From positions 1-40,791 of the IMG/VR virus record IMGVR_UViG_3300009365_003825: a stretch of DNA of 40,791 nucleotides; one strand, given 5' to 3'. This document shows positions 23,641 to 32,438 of this stretch, piece after piece. The notes under the pieces were generated by a model. That model saw nothing but the letters and a program-made list of their open reading frames with translations, searched no databases and had not been told where the DNA came from. Position numbers and translations under genes: made by a program. The DNA comes from a virus. How positions within the stretch are numbered: the first letter of the stretch is position 1; every line of letters starts with the position of its first letter.

Positions 23641-26010
23641 ATGTCGTTCTTAGAAGACTTAGGTGCTGCTTTTAGAGAAGTAAGCAATGAACTTAAATCA
23701 TTGAATTCACGTATGCAGACGGATGTGTATGAGACATCAACGTTTATGGTCTCAGAATACATGAAGCAAAACCGTCAAATAACCAGAGATAAGGCTGAAT
23801 ATGGGTTTTTCAAAGGGTTATGTGTTGACACCATTGATCCTTATCTTGCTGGAGCAATTAGAGTTTTCTGTCCTTATTTTAATGAACCCAATCAAGAAGT
23901 CACCAGTTATCCTTATGCAGAACCTATTTCATCAATGGGAGGGTTTGATGATTGTGGTTTGGTCTGGGTGCCGCCTGCGGGTAGCCAAGTTTGTTTTATG
24001 TTTGAACATGGTTATGCACAAAAACTGTTTTATTTCGGCACTGTTTGGAACAAATATCGAGGCCCAGAAGGAAATAGGGTATGGAGTGAAGCGGTCGGGC
24101 CTTTTGAATTCGATGAAATACATGATGGACACAGGAAGGGTTATTTTCATGGGCCTAGTGCCATAGAAAAAGGAATTGTTCAAGTTACCTCAGATAATAC
24201 AATCGGGGATGTTCAAAGGTGGATAGAAAAACCCAACCCAAATGATGAATCTCAAGTATTTCCGCCGTGGAACACAGATAACTACCAACACTTTGATCCA
24301 GCATCAGTTGGAGTTGGGAGTGCTGGTGAGAGTGATGTAGTTGATGCTGGTGAACCAGCACCAGAAGGAGCCGGGCCACGACTTACTTATGCCCATATAT
24401 ACGGATTTAAAACTCCGCAGAAGCATATGGTTAAATTGGATGATGGAGACTACAAATGCAACCAAAGATGGAAAAAGATGGAATTCTTATCCAGTTGCGG
24501 CAACTGGATGATATTTAAAGATGATCACATCCATCCAGGCGGTCAGTGGGCACATCCAGAATGTAATGTTCCATGTGGAGAAGGAGAAGAAGCGGACTGC
24601 CTTGATATAAACGGCCAACCAGTAGAATTTGTTGGTTGTGGCCACCGATCTGTTTTCCGAGGAACCGCCAGAAATAAATACTTTAAACACAGAAATGAAT
24701 GCCGACCATATAAGGGTCCAGGGACGCCTCAAAATAATAGATGTGAACTCCCTCAATCAGGAATTCAAGCCCTTTCTATTTCTGGTCATACAATGATATT
24801 TGATGATTCAGTCGAAGTTCCACAAGGAGTCCCAGAGTGGGAAAGGAGTATGAAAAACTTCGACTTTGGTTGCACCAACAGATACTTGGGCAAAATGTTG
24901 TTTAAATCTGCAACGGGCCACAGAATAGAGTTAAATGACGAAGAATCTGTACCTATCCAACCTGATTGTGGAGATGCCAAAGATGTTGATACGGTCAGAA
25001 GAAACGTAACAGTAAATATTCAGAATACTACCGGAGTTAAAGTTTACAATGTTGTAACAAACATTGAAGATGTGACAGATGATTCACATGGTTCATTTTG
25101 TTCATTTGGTGGTGGTCCCCGAAGATGGAGAGGAAACCCTGAAGATCCACCAAATGTAAAAGATGGGTGCGATCCTCAATGTGATCCTTGGAAAAACACC
25201 ATTAACGAACGCAAGACAGGTGAAGAAAGACCAAGGCGTAATGGTATTTTATTACTTACTGCTACTGGTAATCGTGTAGAACTGAGTGATGACACTCTAC
25301 AGCCAGCGCCAAACCCACTTGCGGGACCAAACAGAGGCATCACACTACAGTCTACCAGTAATCACACGCTTGAGATGATTGATCATTTAAATGAACAGGA
25401 GTCTCCATATAGAAAAGAATGTGGACAACCTATACCGCTTGCTAAAAGGGCCTTCGTAAGGCTCAGGACGGGATATGGTCTTGAGATTGATATGCGGGAC
25501 AACTTCAGTCAACAAGAGTGCCAGGAGCAATTTATTCAAATCCTAGCGCCTCAAAAAGAGGCGTGCTGTGGTCCTCATTTTATTAGAATACAAGAATATC
25601 CTACTTGCGGCTATATTATGGTGCGTGCTGCTGGAGAATATTTCCGATTCACAGAAGGATTTGAGTTAATTATTGTAGGAAATACTGAGGGTTGTTTGGG
25701 GCCTAGTTCAAGGTTGTTGTATGTGAGTGATACATATGTAACATACGTTGAGCAGCTTTATTATAATTATGCACAGATGCACGTTTTCTTTGCAGAACAG
25801 TTTATAATACTAGCAGCAGGACGAGACTGCCCTATTCCTGATAGTGATGAAAAGGGACCATGTTTGGCAAGATGTGCCACAGACGTATGTGCCATGTATT
25901 GCCCAATCATGCCATTCCTTGTGGCTTTGTCGCCACTTTCGTTCAGTAATAGAGTGTTGGTTTCCAATGGTAGCCTAGCACAAGCTGCAAGTGATGGGTG
26001 TTTTGGATAG
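23641..26010 (+). CDS. Baseplate central spike, gp5/VgrG-like, Cys-rich C-terminus
   Basis: A 789-residue spike protein. Residues about 59-137 look like the gp5/gpV/VgrG OB domain: DTIDPYLAGAIRVFCPYF, then CGLVWVPPAGSQVCFMFEHG and LFYFGTVWNKYRGP. Beyond that, strand-rich segments recur with a G-[HN]-x-[IVM]-x-[LF]-x-D pattern (GHTMIFDDS, GHRIELNDE, GNRVELSDD, NHTLEMIDH, GLEIDMRDN at about 381, 423, 540, 571 and 611), as in the beta-helical needles of gp5 and VgrG. No lysozyme domain is inserted, unlike T4 gp5. The C-terminal 60 residues are unusually rich in Cys (CLARCATDVCAMYCP), which may bind a metal or crosslink the tip. AAAGGA precedes the ATG. Confidence 0.75.
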   Translation: MSFLEDLGAAFREVSNELKSLNSRMQTDVYETSTFMVSEYMKQNRQITRDKAEYGFFKGLCVDTIDPYLAGAIRVFCPYFNEPNQEVTSYPYAEPISSMGGFDDCGLVWVPPAGSQVCFMFEHGYAQKLFYFGTVWNKYRGPEGNRVWSEAVGPFEFDEIHDGHRKGYFHGPSAIEKGIVQVTSDNTIGDVQRWIEKPNPNDESQVFPPWNTDNYQHFDPASVGVGSAGESDVVDAGEPAPEGAGPRLTYAHIYGFKTPQKHMVKLDDGDYKCNQRWKKMEFLSSCGNWMIFKDDHIHPGGQWAHPECNVPCGEGEEADCLDINGQPVEFVGCGHRSVFRGTARNKYFKHRNECRPYKGPGTPQNNRCELPQSGIQALSISGHTMIFDDSVEVPQGVPEWERSMKNFDFGCTNRYLGKMLFKSATGHRIELNDEESVPIQPDCGDAKDVDTVRRNVTVNIQNTTGVKVYNVVTNIEDVTDDSHGSFCSFGGGPRRWRGNPEDPPNVKDGCDPQCDPWKNTINERKTGEERPRRNGILLLTATGNRVELSDDTLQPAPNPLAGPNRGITLQSTSNHTLEMIDHLNEQESPYRKECGQPIPLAKRAFVRLRTGYGLEIDMRDNFSQQECQEQFIQILAPQKEACCGPHFIRIQEYPTCGYIMVRAAGEYFRFTEGFELIIVGNTEGCLGPSSRLLYVSDTYVTYVEQLYYNYAQMHVFFAEQFIILAAGRDCPIPDSDEKGPCLARCATDVCAMYCPIMPFLVALSPLSFSNRVLVSNGSLAQAASDGCFG

Positions 26011-26023
26011 TGAGGAATAAATA

Positions 26024-26461
26024 ATGGAAGAAAAAAACTTTAAGGGTATGCCTTATCCAATTGAAAAACACCCTAGAGGCTACTTAAGAACCCAATGGGG
26101 AATTAATCAAATAAAAAGTGATTTGTTGATTTTATTATTAACCAGTCCAGGGGAACGGGTTATGTTGCCTGATTTTGGCACTCCCTTGAGAGAGTTGTTT
26201 TTTGAACCAAACGATCCAACCCTTATTGAAGAAGCAAGAGAAATGATAATAGAGTCTCTTGAATCTTGGGAACCTAGAATAGCTGTTCAAGACGTAGATG
26301 TTTGGACAGGCACAGGATTTTTCGATGAGCCAAATCCTTTGCAGGAAGACATACCAGAGGATGAAGGTCACATATTAGGGATTAAAATTACATTTGTAGA
26401 TCCACAAGACATAAAAAATGTGCAAGAATTAGTGCTTAAAATGCCTATTGGAGGAACATAA
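26024..26461 (+). CDS. Baseplate wedge protein, gp25-like (GPW_gp25)
   Basis: A 145-residue protein with the GPW/gp25 pattern: WGINQIKSDLLILLLTSPGERVMLPDFG (about 25-52, given here as WGINQI...TSPGERVMLPDFGT), then LRELFFEPNDPTLIEEAR and ESLESWEPRI. In T4, gp25 sits in the wedge next to gp6 and gp53 and joins baseplate to sheath. Length is close to T4 gp25 (132). The gene overlaps the next start (TAATG), pairing it with the gp6-like gene as in most contractile tail systems. GAGGA lies upstream of the ATG. Confidence 0.9.
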   Translation: MEEKNFKGMPYPIEKHPRGYLRTQWGINQIKSDLLILLLTSPGERVMLPDFGTPLRELFFEPNDPTLIEEAREMIIESLESWEPRIAVQDVDVWTGTGFFDEPNPLQEDIPEDEGHILGIKITFVDPQDIKNVQELVLKMPIGGT

Positions 26462-28014
26462 TGGCGATAGATTGTCCATTTGAAATTACACCTTACGATT
26501 TACCAGAGGTTTATACAGCCACCACAATTGAGAATTTAAATTATACATCTCAAGATTTTTGGTCTATGAAGTCTCGTATAGTACAATTAATCACAGAATA
26601 CTTTTCTGATGATTTTAATGATTTTGTAGAATCTTCCTTAGCTATCATGTTGATAGAAAACTGGGCTTTTTTGGCTGATACGCTTAGTTTTAAAATAGAT
26701 CAAATTGCTAATGAGGTTTTTATTGATTCTGTGGCAGAAATAGATAATGCATTCAGATTGTCTAATCTTGTGGGGTTTGAACCTACGCCACCAATTGCCG
26801 CTCGTTCTCTTTGGACTGCTGAGATACAAAGCCCTCTTACAACTATATTGTCTATTACTACTCCATACAATGTCACAATAAATACCGCAGAAGGGCCAAT
26901 TACTGTTGAGTTGTTTATGGCTGATGCTCAGAATAACCCATTGTTTGATCAAGACATTGAAATCCCGCCAGGACAAACAATCACATCATCTATCGTAGGC
27001 TTAGAAGGCGAAACACAAACACATTTGTATACATCTGACGGAAATGGCGGGCAAATCGTATCCTTGACTTCTAATCCAGTAATTAAAAACTCAATAAGGG
27101 TTTTCATAAATGGAATTGAATGGGAACAAGTCGATTATTTCACAGACTCCCAACCCCGGAGAGAATTCAGAGTAGATTATGATTCGTTATGGAGGGCTTA
27201 TGTGTCTTTTGGCGACAACAAAGCAGGTTTAATACCCAGTGTAAATTCGGATGTTACAATAACTTATCGAGTAGGTGGCGGGAGAGGAGGAAATATTGTA
27301 GCAAACGCTGTTTCAAAACAACTGTCTCTATCAATTGATGTTCCACCTTACGGCATACCTGTAACTTTTTCAAATTATACAAGAGGCGAATTTGGGTATG
27401 ATGGAGATAGTATAGAAGATATAAGAAGAAAATTACCAGCTTATGTTGCAACTCAAAATCGTGCTGTAACGGGTTTAGATTATAAAACATTAACCGACCA
27501 GTTTGCCAGCCCATATCAAGGACAAGTAGGAAAAAGCACTGCTGCTTTAAGGAATTACGGGTGCGCAGCTAATATCGTTGACCTTTACATTCTGGCTAGA
27601 AAAGAAAATGACGAGTTAGAGGAAGCCAGTAGTGAACTCAAAAGTGAGTTGTATGAATTCTTAGAAGAAAAAAAGATGATAACAGATCACTTGTGTATTA
27701 AAGATGGAGAAATAATTTTAGTGGACATAGCCCTTGAAGTGGTTATGAGTCGAACACGACGCAAATTTGAAGAAGAAACTAAAACTAAGATACAAAACAG
27801 ATTGGAAAACTTCTTTGATTTAAACAATTGGGAATATAGCCAAGACCTGCAAGAATTAGACATGATGAAGGTGATTCTGGACTTAAGTGAAATTAACACC
27901 GTCGCCGTAGAACTCACCACAGACGACCCAGACAACAGCGGAAGTTCAGTAATTACAAAATACTATCAGATTATTCGTCCCGATACCATTGATATTTCAT
28001 TTACTTATGAATAG
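26461..28014 (+). CDS. Baseplate wedge protein, gp6/baseplate J-like
   Basis: A 517-residue protein following gp25, the constant place for baseplate J/gp6. Evidence: an N-terminal helical region with the DFNDFVESSLAIMLIENWAF segment (39-58), a strand-rich middle, YVSFGDNKAGLIPS and a RVGGGRGGNIVANAV segment near 270 (the J-family GxGxxxNV feature), then GYDGDSIEDIRRKLPAYVATQNRAVT (about 320-345), where J proteins also have a conserved D-S-x-E-x-x-R-x-x-x-P-x-x-x-x-x-x-x-R-AVT. In T4, gp6 dimers form the baseplate ring. The C-terminal ~120 residues are charged and may bind gp7. ATG overlaps the gp25 stop. Confidence 0.85.
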   Translation: MAIDCPFEITPYDLPEVYTATTIENLNYTSQDFWSMKSRIVQLITEYFSDDFNDFVESSLAIMLIENWAFLADTLSFKIDQIANEVFIDSVAEIDNAFRLSNLVGFEPTPPIAARSLWTAEIQSPLTTILSITTPYNVTINTAEGPITVELFMADAQNNPLFDQDIEIPPGQTITSSIVGLEGETQTHLYTSDGNGGQIVSLTSNPVIKNSIRVFINGIEWEQVDYFTDSQPRREFRVDYDSLWRAYVSFGDNKAGLIPSVNSDVTITYRVGGGRGGNIVANAVSKQLSLSIDVPPYGIPVTFSNYTRGEFGYDGDSIEDIRRKLPAYVATQNRAVTGLDYKTLTDQFASPYQGQVGKSTAALRNYGCAANIVDLYILARKENDELEEASSELKSELYEFLEEKKMITDHLCIKDGEIILVDIALEVVMSRTRRKFEEETKTKIQNRLENFFDLNNWEYSQDLQELDMMKVILDLSEINTVAVELTTDDPDNSGSSVITKYYQIIRPDTIDISFTYE

Positions 28015-28022
28015 GAAGTTAA

Positions 28023-31000
28023 ATGGCCAGTAAGAGAATAAATGAATCCCCCACACTCTCAGATACAATTATATTTGATATAAGGTGCCCTTTATCAGAT
28101 GATTGCCTGCCTACCACTGAGCAGCCGTGGAAGGTATCTAAAGTAACGATATATTATATCAAAAGAGATTATTTAAATGATCAAGTGAAAGGTTATGAAG
28201 AAGAAACCTATGATCAAGATAAATTAGCACACGCTGAGAAATGGGAAAAAGAAGCGTGCGTTAATCCCACCCCTGATAACATCAAAATGGCACAGAAAGC
28301 CAGACAAAGTTTAGACGCCTCTAAAGTTACATCTTTATTTTTCTACAACGAAGCGGTTCCAGTAAAAGTCTTCGGTGTTGATGATTTTCCAGCTTGGCTA
28401 AGAAGTGACCCCGATAATTCCATTCTAGATCCAGTAGAAGAAGACGAGGACGGCAATACTCAATACGGCGTATTTTCCTTAAATTGGGAACCTTACGATC
28501 AAAGGGAGGGCGACTATTTTATTGTTTGGCACTGGGAGCAAGATCCGGCTGGGGATAGTTATACTGATTACAGGTTATTTAGAATTAAAACGGACACAGC
28601 AATTACGACTGTCATACCAAGCCACCAAACAGACCCCGAAAAATACATCAATCTCTTGACGGCATATCAGCCAAGCATGTTTGAAACAATTGTTGCAGAT
28701 ACAGATTTAACTCCTGATGTATTAGCAAGGTTTAATGGGGCAATTGCGGAACACTTTACTGAAATAGAAGATTTGGGCAATCAATTAATTGACATCCTTG
28801 ATGCAAATGTTACCAATCCAACCTTCCTGCAAATCTTGGCTAATTATTTCAACAAGAAATTACGCAGTGACGATATTGCCTTGTGGCGAAGACAAATCAA
28901 AAAAGCGATCCCCCTTTACAAGAAGAAAGGAACCTTGCCCTCTTTGAGAGAAGCACTGCAAGAAGCAGGAATTCTGATGCTGAAATACACGCCTTTGTGG
29001 CAAATAATATCGTCATATACATGGTGTGAGGCTCATTACGCTACCGAGGATAATCAAGAGGAATTCATTCTTAACAGGAATCCAATCTTGCCTCTGACTG
29101 GAGATGCTGCAACTAATTTTGAATTAGAAATGCGAGGCGTTGATGAAGATGATTGGACTATTTTAACATCCGATTATGTGTCGTTTTCATATGATGTAGA
29201 TACAGGGGCGACCACAATGACATGGGTAGGTGGAGATTTATCTGTCAATCCTATCAATTTGGTTGAAGGCGACACGATTAAGGTAACATATTTAATCAAT
29301 GTAATTCCTGATGCTGCACAGCAAACAATAGAAACCTATATTAGAACCTTGCCTTTATCAGATCAAAGGGATGATAGGGATCAGGCATATCCTCATAAGA
29401 ATTGGAATGTCAGAGTTATTGAAGAAGATGACGTGATGTTTGATTTAGTCATCCCTACGAGACACCCTTATTCACCAGATGTTGTCTTTGGACAGATTAG
29501 AACTGAATTTCCATTCAGTGAAAACATTTACAACATGGATGAATTTAATGGTAGCTTAAGAGATTCAACCGACCCATGTAATATTGATAAAGATTTTGTA
29601 GATTGTTGCACAGCTTGCATAAGCAGCAAATTCAATTTGGATGTTCAAATCCAAGATATTACTAATGATCGCATTGTTGAAACTCTCGAAATCATAGATG
29701 AATACACTCCATTTCAAGCCATACTGCACACCTTGAATTTTTCAGGGCTAATAAGTGAATTTGTCAACACCACATCAGAAGAATTAGACATACTTGTTAA
29801 ATACTCGCACGAAGAAACCGTGTCGGGTGGGAATATTCAAAAAATATTCCAAAGGAGCATGGAGCGAGAATCCAGAGTTGCTCAAGCAGGCATTGTTGAT
29901 GCGACTGTTTTAAAAAGAGAAGCATTATCTTCAATGACAAGCGAAACTACAGGCAGTGGAACAGTTTCCAATGAAGAAATAGTGCTTTATACTCCTTATC
30001 TTAATTTGCAAGAAATAGGCATAGACAACGGAGTTTATTTAGCCAATCCATCAGCCTACACACCTGGAAGTAATCCTAATGTCCTTGAAATCACTTCAGG
30101 CAGCAACACAGGCCAATATGTTTTGTCAGGTGATACGGCATATCACATGATGACGATTGATGCAGGATCGCCTGATACTATACCCGAAGCGGGCATCGCC
30201 CCATATTTAGATGAGACTGAATTTAGATTTAGACTTTCCAATGTGGGCTACAGCAATGCTACTAATAACTTGGCTCTCAGTAAGTGGGTTACATTTACTG
30301 ACAGCAATCTGGACTTCAACACTCTTGGAGTTAAAACGCAATGGGATGTAGATAACGACCCTGTTTACACGGGTGGTCCTTGGCAACTTAGTATTACATC
30401 TCCCGGCGTTGCAACCTTTGACATCGGTAAGCTCAATTCTGATGGAAGTCTGGTAATTGATAACTTAACAGCAGTAGAAGCCTTACTGTTAGGAGCATGG
30501 AGTGACATTGAATATGAATTATTAGATGATTCTGCCGCAGTTATTGATGATAGTGATACTGGACAAACCACCCTTCATGATCGTGCAACAATAGAAGTGG
30601 TGGATGGAGCGGTAACAGATATACGCAATGAATATATTGAGATAGGTGATTACTGCCTATATGGCAGCACACAATATCCAATTATAGAATTTGTGGATGG
30701 TGAAACTAAAAAGTTCTATATTGACGACTATACAGGGTCAGTAGGTTCGGGAAGCATTACAATTTACCGCAGAATTGCAGATGATGTGGGATATGTGGGC
30801 TATCGAGGAATGCAACTTTTGGTGAGTGGAAGTGATTTAGAAAACTCATTAGATGTTCAAAATGGAGAAAACCCTCCTGGCACCGTTTCAGACGAAGATC
30901 GTATGATGGAGAACTTCTTGGTTTTAATTTATGATACAGGTAGCCCTCCTGGTTCGCCACCAATCCACGGCTATTACGCTATGGAATATATAAATGGGCA

Positions 31001-31355
31001 ATACGGCGGCGTAAATACTCTTATTACATTGAACGGGCCAAAGGAGGATTGGTCGCTTAGCGGCGAATCTAAGGATTTTACAATTTATCGTATAGCCAGA
31101 GAGGCGTTCACCGTGCCAGACCAAGAAGAACCAGCCAGTGACGGTCACGAATTTGAATCAACTCCCCCGGTTGATGGTGTAAATAGAAGTGGTGCTGATA
31201 TTATTTCCATTTCGACAGAAACAGCGACTCCTATGACTTCTTGGGCATACATGTCAGTGTTAAATGCCAAGAATGGTGACGAAATCACTGAAATCGTAGG
31301 TCAAAATGAAGACATAAATATGCATATCGAATATAAAGAGGAACCCAATGATTGA
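28023..31355 (+). CDS. Baseplate/tail protein with P2 gpI / gp7-like domain
   Basis: A 1110-residue protein. Its middle part (about 215-330) resembles P2 gpI-type tail proteins: DLTPDVLARFNGAIAEHF, then IDILDANVTNPTFLQILANY, then LYKKKGTLPSLREALQEAG, typical of the KxKGTxxxLxxxLxxxG pattern of this family. A second region, IIDEYTPFQAILHTLNFSG (about 560-578), resembles the DEYTPFHA segment of gp7-like wedge proteins. In T4, gp7 joins gp8 and gp10 with gp6 and gp25; in P2, gpI attaches fibres. N-terminal and C-terminal parts are beta-rich and not recognised. The last 8 bp overlap the next gene. Confidence 0.7.
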   Translation: MASKRINESPTLSDTIIFDIRCPLSDDCLPTTEQPWKVSKVTIYYIKRDYLNDQVKGYEEETYDQDKLAHAEKWEKEACVNPTPDNIKMAQKARQSLDASKVTSLFFYNEAVPVKVFGVDDFPAWLRSDPDNSILDPVEEDEDGNTQYGVFSLNWEPYDQREGDYFIVWHWEQDPAGDSYTDYRLFRIKTDTAITTVIPSHQTDPEKYINLLTAYQPSMFETIVADTDLTPDVLARFNGAIAEHFTEIEDLGNQLIDILDANVTNPTFLQILANYFNKKLRSDDIALWRRQIKKAIPLYKKKGTLPSLREALQEAGILMLKYTPLWQIISSYTWCEAHYATEDNQEEFILNRNPILPLTGDAATNFELEMRGVDEDDWTILTSDYVSFSYDVDTGATTMTWVGGDLSVNPINLVEGDTIKVTYLINVIPDAAQQTIETYIRTLPLSDQRDDRDQAYPHKNWNVRVIEEDDVMFDLVIPTRHPYSPDVVFGQIRTEFPFSENIYNMDEFNGSLRDSTDPCNIDKDFVDCCTACISSKFNLDVQIQDITNDRIVETLEIIDEYTPFQAILHTLNFSGLISEFVNTTSEELDILVKYSHEETVSGGNIQKIFQRSMERESRVAQAGIVDATVLKREALSSMTSETTGSGTVSNEEIVLYTPYLNLQEIGIDNGVYLANPSAYTPGSNPNVLEITSGSNTGQYVLSGDTAYHMMTIDAGSPDTIPEAGIAPYLDETEFRFRLSNVGYSNATNNLALSKWVTFTDSNLDFNTLGVKTQWDVDNDPVYTGGPWQLSITSPGVATFDIGKLNSDGSLVIDNLTAVEALLLGAWSDIEYELLDDSAAVIDDSDTGQTTLHDRATIEVVDGAVTDIRNEYIEIGDYCLYGSTQYPIIEFVDGETKKFYIDDYTGSVGSGSITIYRRIADDVGYVGYRGMQLLVSGSDLENSLDVQNGENPPGTVSDEDRMMENFLVLIYDTGSPPGSPPIHGYYAMEYINGQYGGVNTLITLNGPKEDWSLSGESKDFTIYRIAREAFTVPDQEEPASDGHEFESTPPVDGVNRSGADIISISTETATPMTSWAYMSVLNAKNGDEITEIVGQNEDINMHIEYKEEPND

Positions 31356-31830
31356 ATCTCAAATAAAAACAAGAGGCGATGTTGAAAGAATCATTGAATA
31401 TAAAAACGGTGATAAAGAGGTTAAGCGGTTTAGGAACACCATTTTAACCACAGGACGAGAAGCCTTAGCCAAATCCCTCGCAAATGAAATCGGGGACAGC
31501 TTCACTAATTATGTGACCTACATGATTTTTGGTAATGCTGGGACTACAGGTTCAGGTGGTGGAACACCCAAATATGTCGAAGGCCATAGGACCGCTTTAT
31601 TTAGCACCCCTTTGGTTTCTAAGGGCGTGTTTGCCACTACTGATAGTACACAAGTTATCTTCACAAGCGTTTTGAGTTTTTCCGAATTTGGCACGACTCA
31701 CAGTGAAGTAATTGACGAAATGGCTTTAGTCCTCGCCAACAATGATCTTTACAGTATGGTCACATTCCCAAGACTCACCAAGACGCAAGAAATGCAAATT
31801 ACATGGAATTGGAGATTAAACTTTGTATAA
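31348..31830 (+). CDS. Small fibre/baseplate-type structural protein
   Basis: A 160-residue beta-rich protein. Visible features are ILTTGREALAKSLANEIG (about 32-49), YMIFGNAGTTGSGGGTPKYV, and a C-terminal DLYSMVTFPRLTKTQEMQI followed by TWNW near the end. This NxIxxxGRxxLA ... FGxxGT ... FPxxxKT...TWxW order is familiar from small tail proteins in large phages, where it is usually annotated as a structural protein without defined function. It overlaps the preceding gene by 8 bp. Its end overlaps the TTG start of the thioredoxin gene, so both are likely coupled. Confidence 0.55.
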   Translation: MIESQIKTRGDVERIIEYKNGDKEVKRFRNTILTTGREALAKSLANEIGDSFTNYVTYMIFGNAGTTGSGGGTPKYVEGHRTALFSTPLVSKGVFATTDSTQVIFTSVLSFSEFGTTHSEVIDEMALVLANNDLYSMVTFPRLTKTQEMQITWNWRLNFV

Positions 31831-32311
31831 CTTAATTGTCTTGTTAGCTCTTGTAGGAGCCGATCCGCTAGAAAAGGAAATGGAACAAGCACAAGAGGAA
31901 AAGAAACACATCTTCTTGTTCTTTACTGCTGATTGGTGCAGCTATTGCCAAAAAATGAAAAAAGAAACCTTGGAAGACAAGAGATGGAAAGAGTTTGCGC
32001 CAAAACACTACGTTACTAGATATATCAAAGATACTGAATCAGAATTGATTAGGAAGTATAAGATTACAAAAGGCTACCCCACATATTTAATTCTGGATAA
32101 CCAAGGAAAGGAATTAAATAGAGGCGTTGGCTTTAGATCGTATCCTTCATTTATCAAATGGCAGAACAGCACATGGAAAAAAAAGAATGAAAGTAGAAAT
32201 CAAGCCTTTTACCAACGACCTTGGAGAAACAATAGACGCTCTATACTTCAATGGTCAACCGCTCGATTGGGCGATTACAGAGGAGCAGTGGTGGGTGTCG
32301 GAATGCAATGA
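31823..32311 (+). CDS. Exported thioredoxin-like protein, probable -1 frameshift end
   Basis: A thioredoxin-fold protein with a short hydrophobic N-terminus (YNLIVLLALVGADP, signal-like). ADWCSYCQKM gives the active site C39/C42, and GYPTYLIL the conserved cis-Pro (P86). It is probably a disulfide oxidoreductase outside the cytoplasm. The start is TTG 31823, chosen because it gives the signal segment and has GGAG 8 bases upstream; ATG 31880 would remove it. Read straight through, the protein has 162 residues, but the last 41 (Arg/Trp-rich: NRRSILQWSTARL...) look like noise and overlap the next gene in another frame. A slippery A AAA AAG at 32179-32185 would shift the frame by -1 and end the protein at TGA 32188-32190, giving 122 residues. 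The alternative is an extra A in the eight-A run from sequencing. Confidence 0.75.
   Translation: MYNLIVLLALVGADPLEKEMEQAQEEKKHIFLFFTADWCSYCQKMKKETLEDKRWKEFAPKHYVTRYIKDTESELIRKYKITKGYPTYLILDNQGKELNRGVGFRSYPSFIKWQNSTWKKKNESRNQAFYQRPWRNNRRSILQWSTARLGDYRGAVVGVGMQ
32179..32185 (+). promoter_or_regulatory. Candidate -1 ribosomal frameshift site (A AAA AAG)
   Basis: In the thioredoxin frame the codons are TGG AAA AAA AAG AAT GAA. The heptamer A AAA AAG is the E. coli dnaX slippery sequence. After a -1 slip the next codons are GAA and TGA, as in dnaX (GAG TGA). The TGA (32188-32190) overlaps ATG 32187 of the following gene. No strong upstream Shine-Dalgarno or downstream hairpin was seen. Confidence 0.4.
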
Positions 32312-32438
32312 CCCCGTTACACGAATGAGGTCTTTTTATACCATGAAACTGGTGTTTGAGGACATTGTTTCGGAGATTGCAGGAAGACGTGTCACTATTG
32401 CTGAATTGAATGAAGCTATTGAAAAGGGTGAATTATGA
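32187..32438 (+). CDS. Small unrecognised protein downstream of thioredoxin
   Basis: An 83-residue protein, MKVEIKPFTNDLGETIDALY..., with Trp-rich centre (DWAITEEQWWVSE) and a helical C-terminus (RRVTIAELNEAIEKGEL). No family recognised. The ATG is chosen because it forms ATGA with the -1-frame TGA of the thioredoxin gene; an earlier in-frame ATG at 32127 would lie inside thioredoxin coding sequence. Its own stop overlaps the SET-gene ATG by 4 bp (ATGA at 32435-32438). It is likely real because of these overlaps, but small. Confidence 0.55.
   Translation: MKVEIKPFTNDLGETIDALYFNGQPLDWAITEEQWWVSECNDPVTRMRSFYTMKLVFEDIVSEIAGRRVTIAELNEAIEKGEL

Noticed and set aside
23641-26010. Lysozyme domain in the spike, as in T4 gp5
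   Set aside because: No muramidase-like catalytic motif between the OB region and the beta-helical part.
32127-32186. Upstream in-frame ATG for the 83-residue gene
   Set aside because: It lies inside clear thioredoxin coding sequence, whereas ATG 32187 fits an ATGA overlap.
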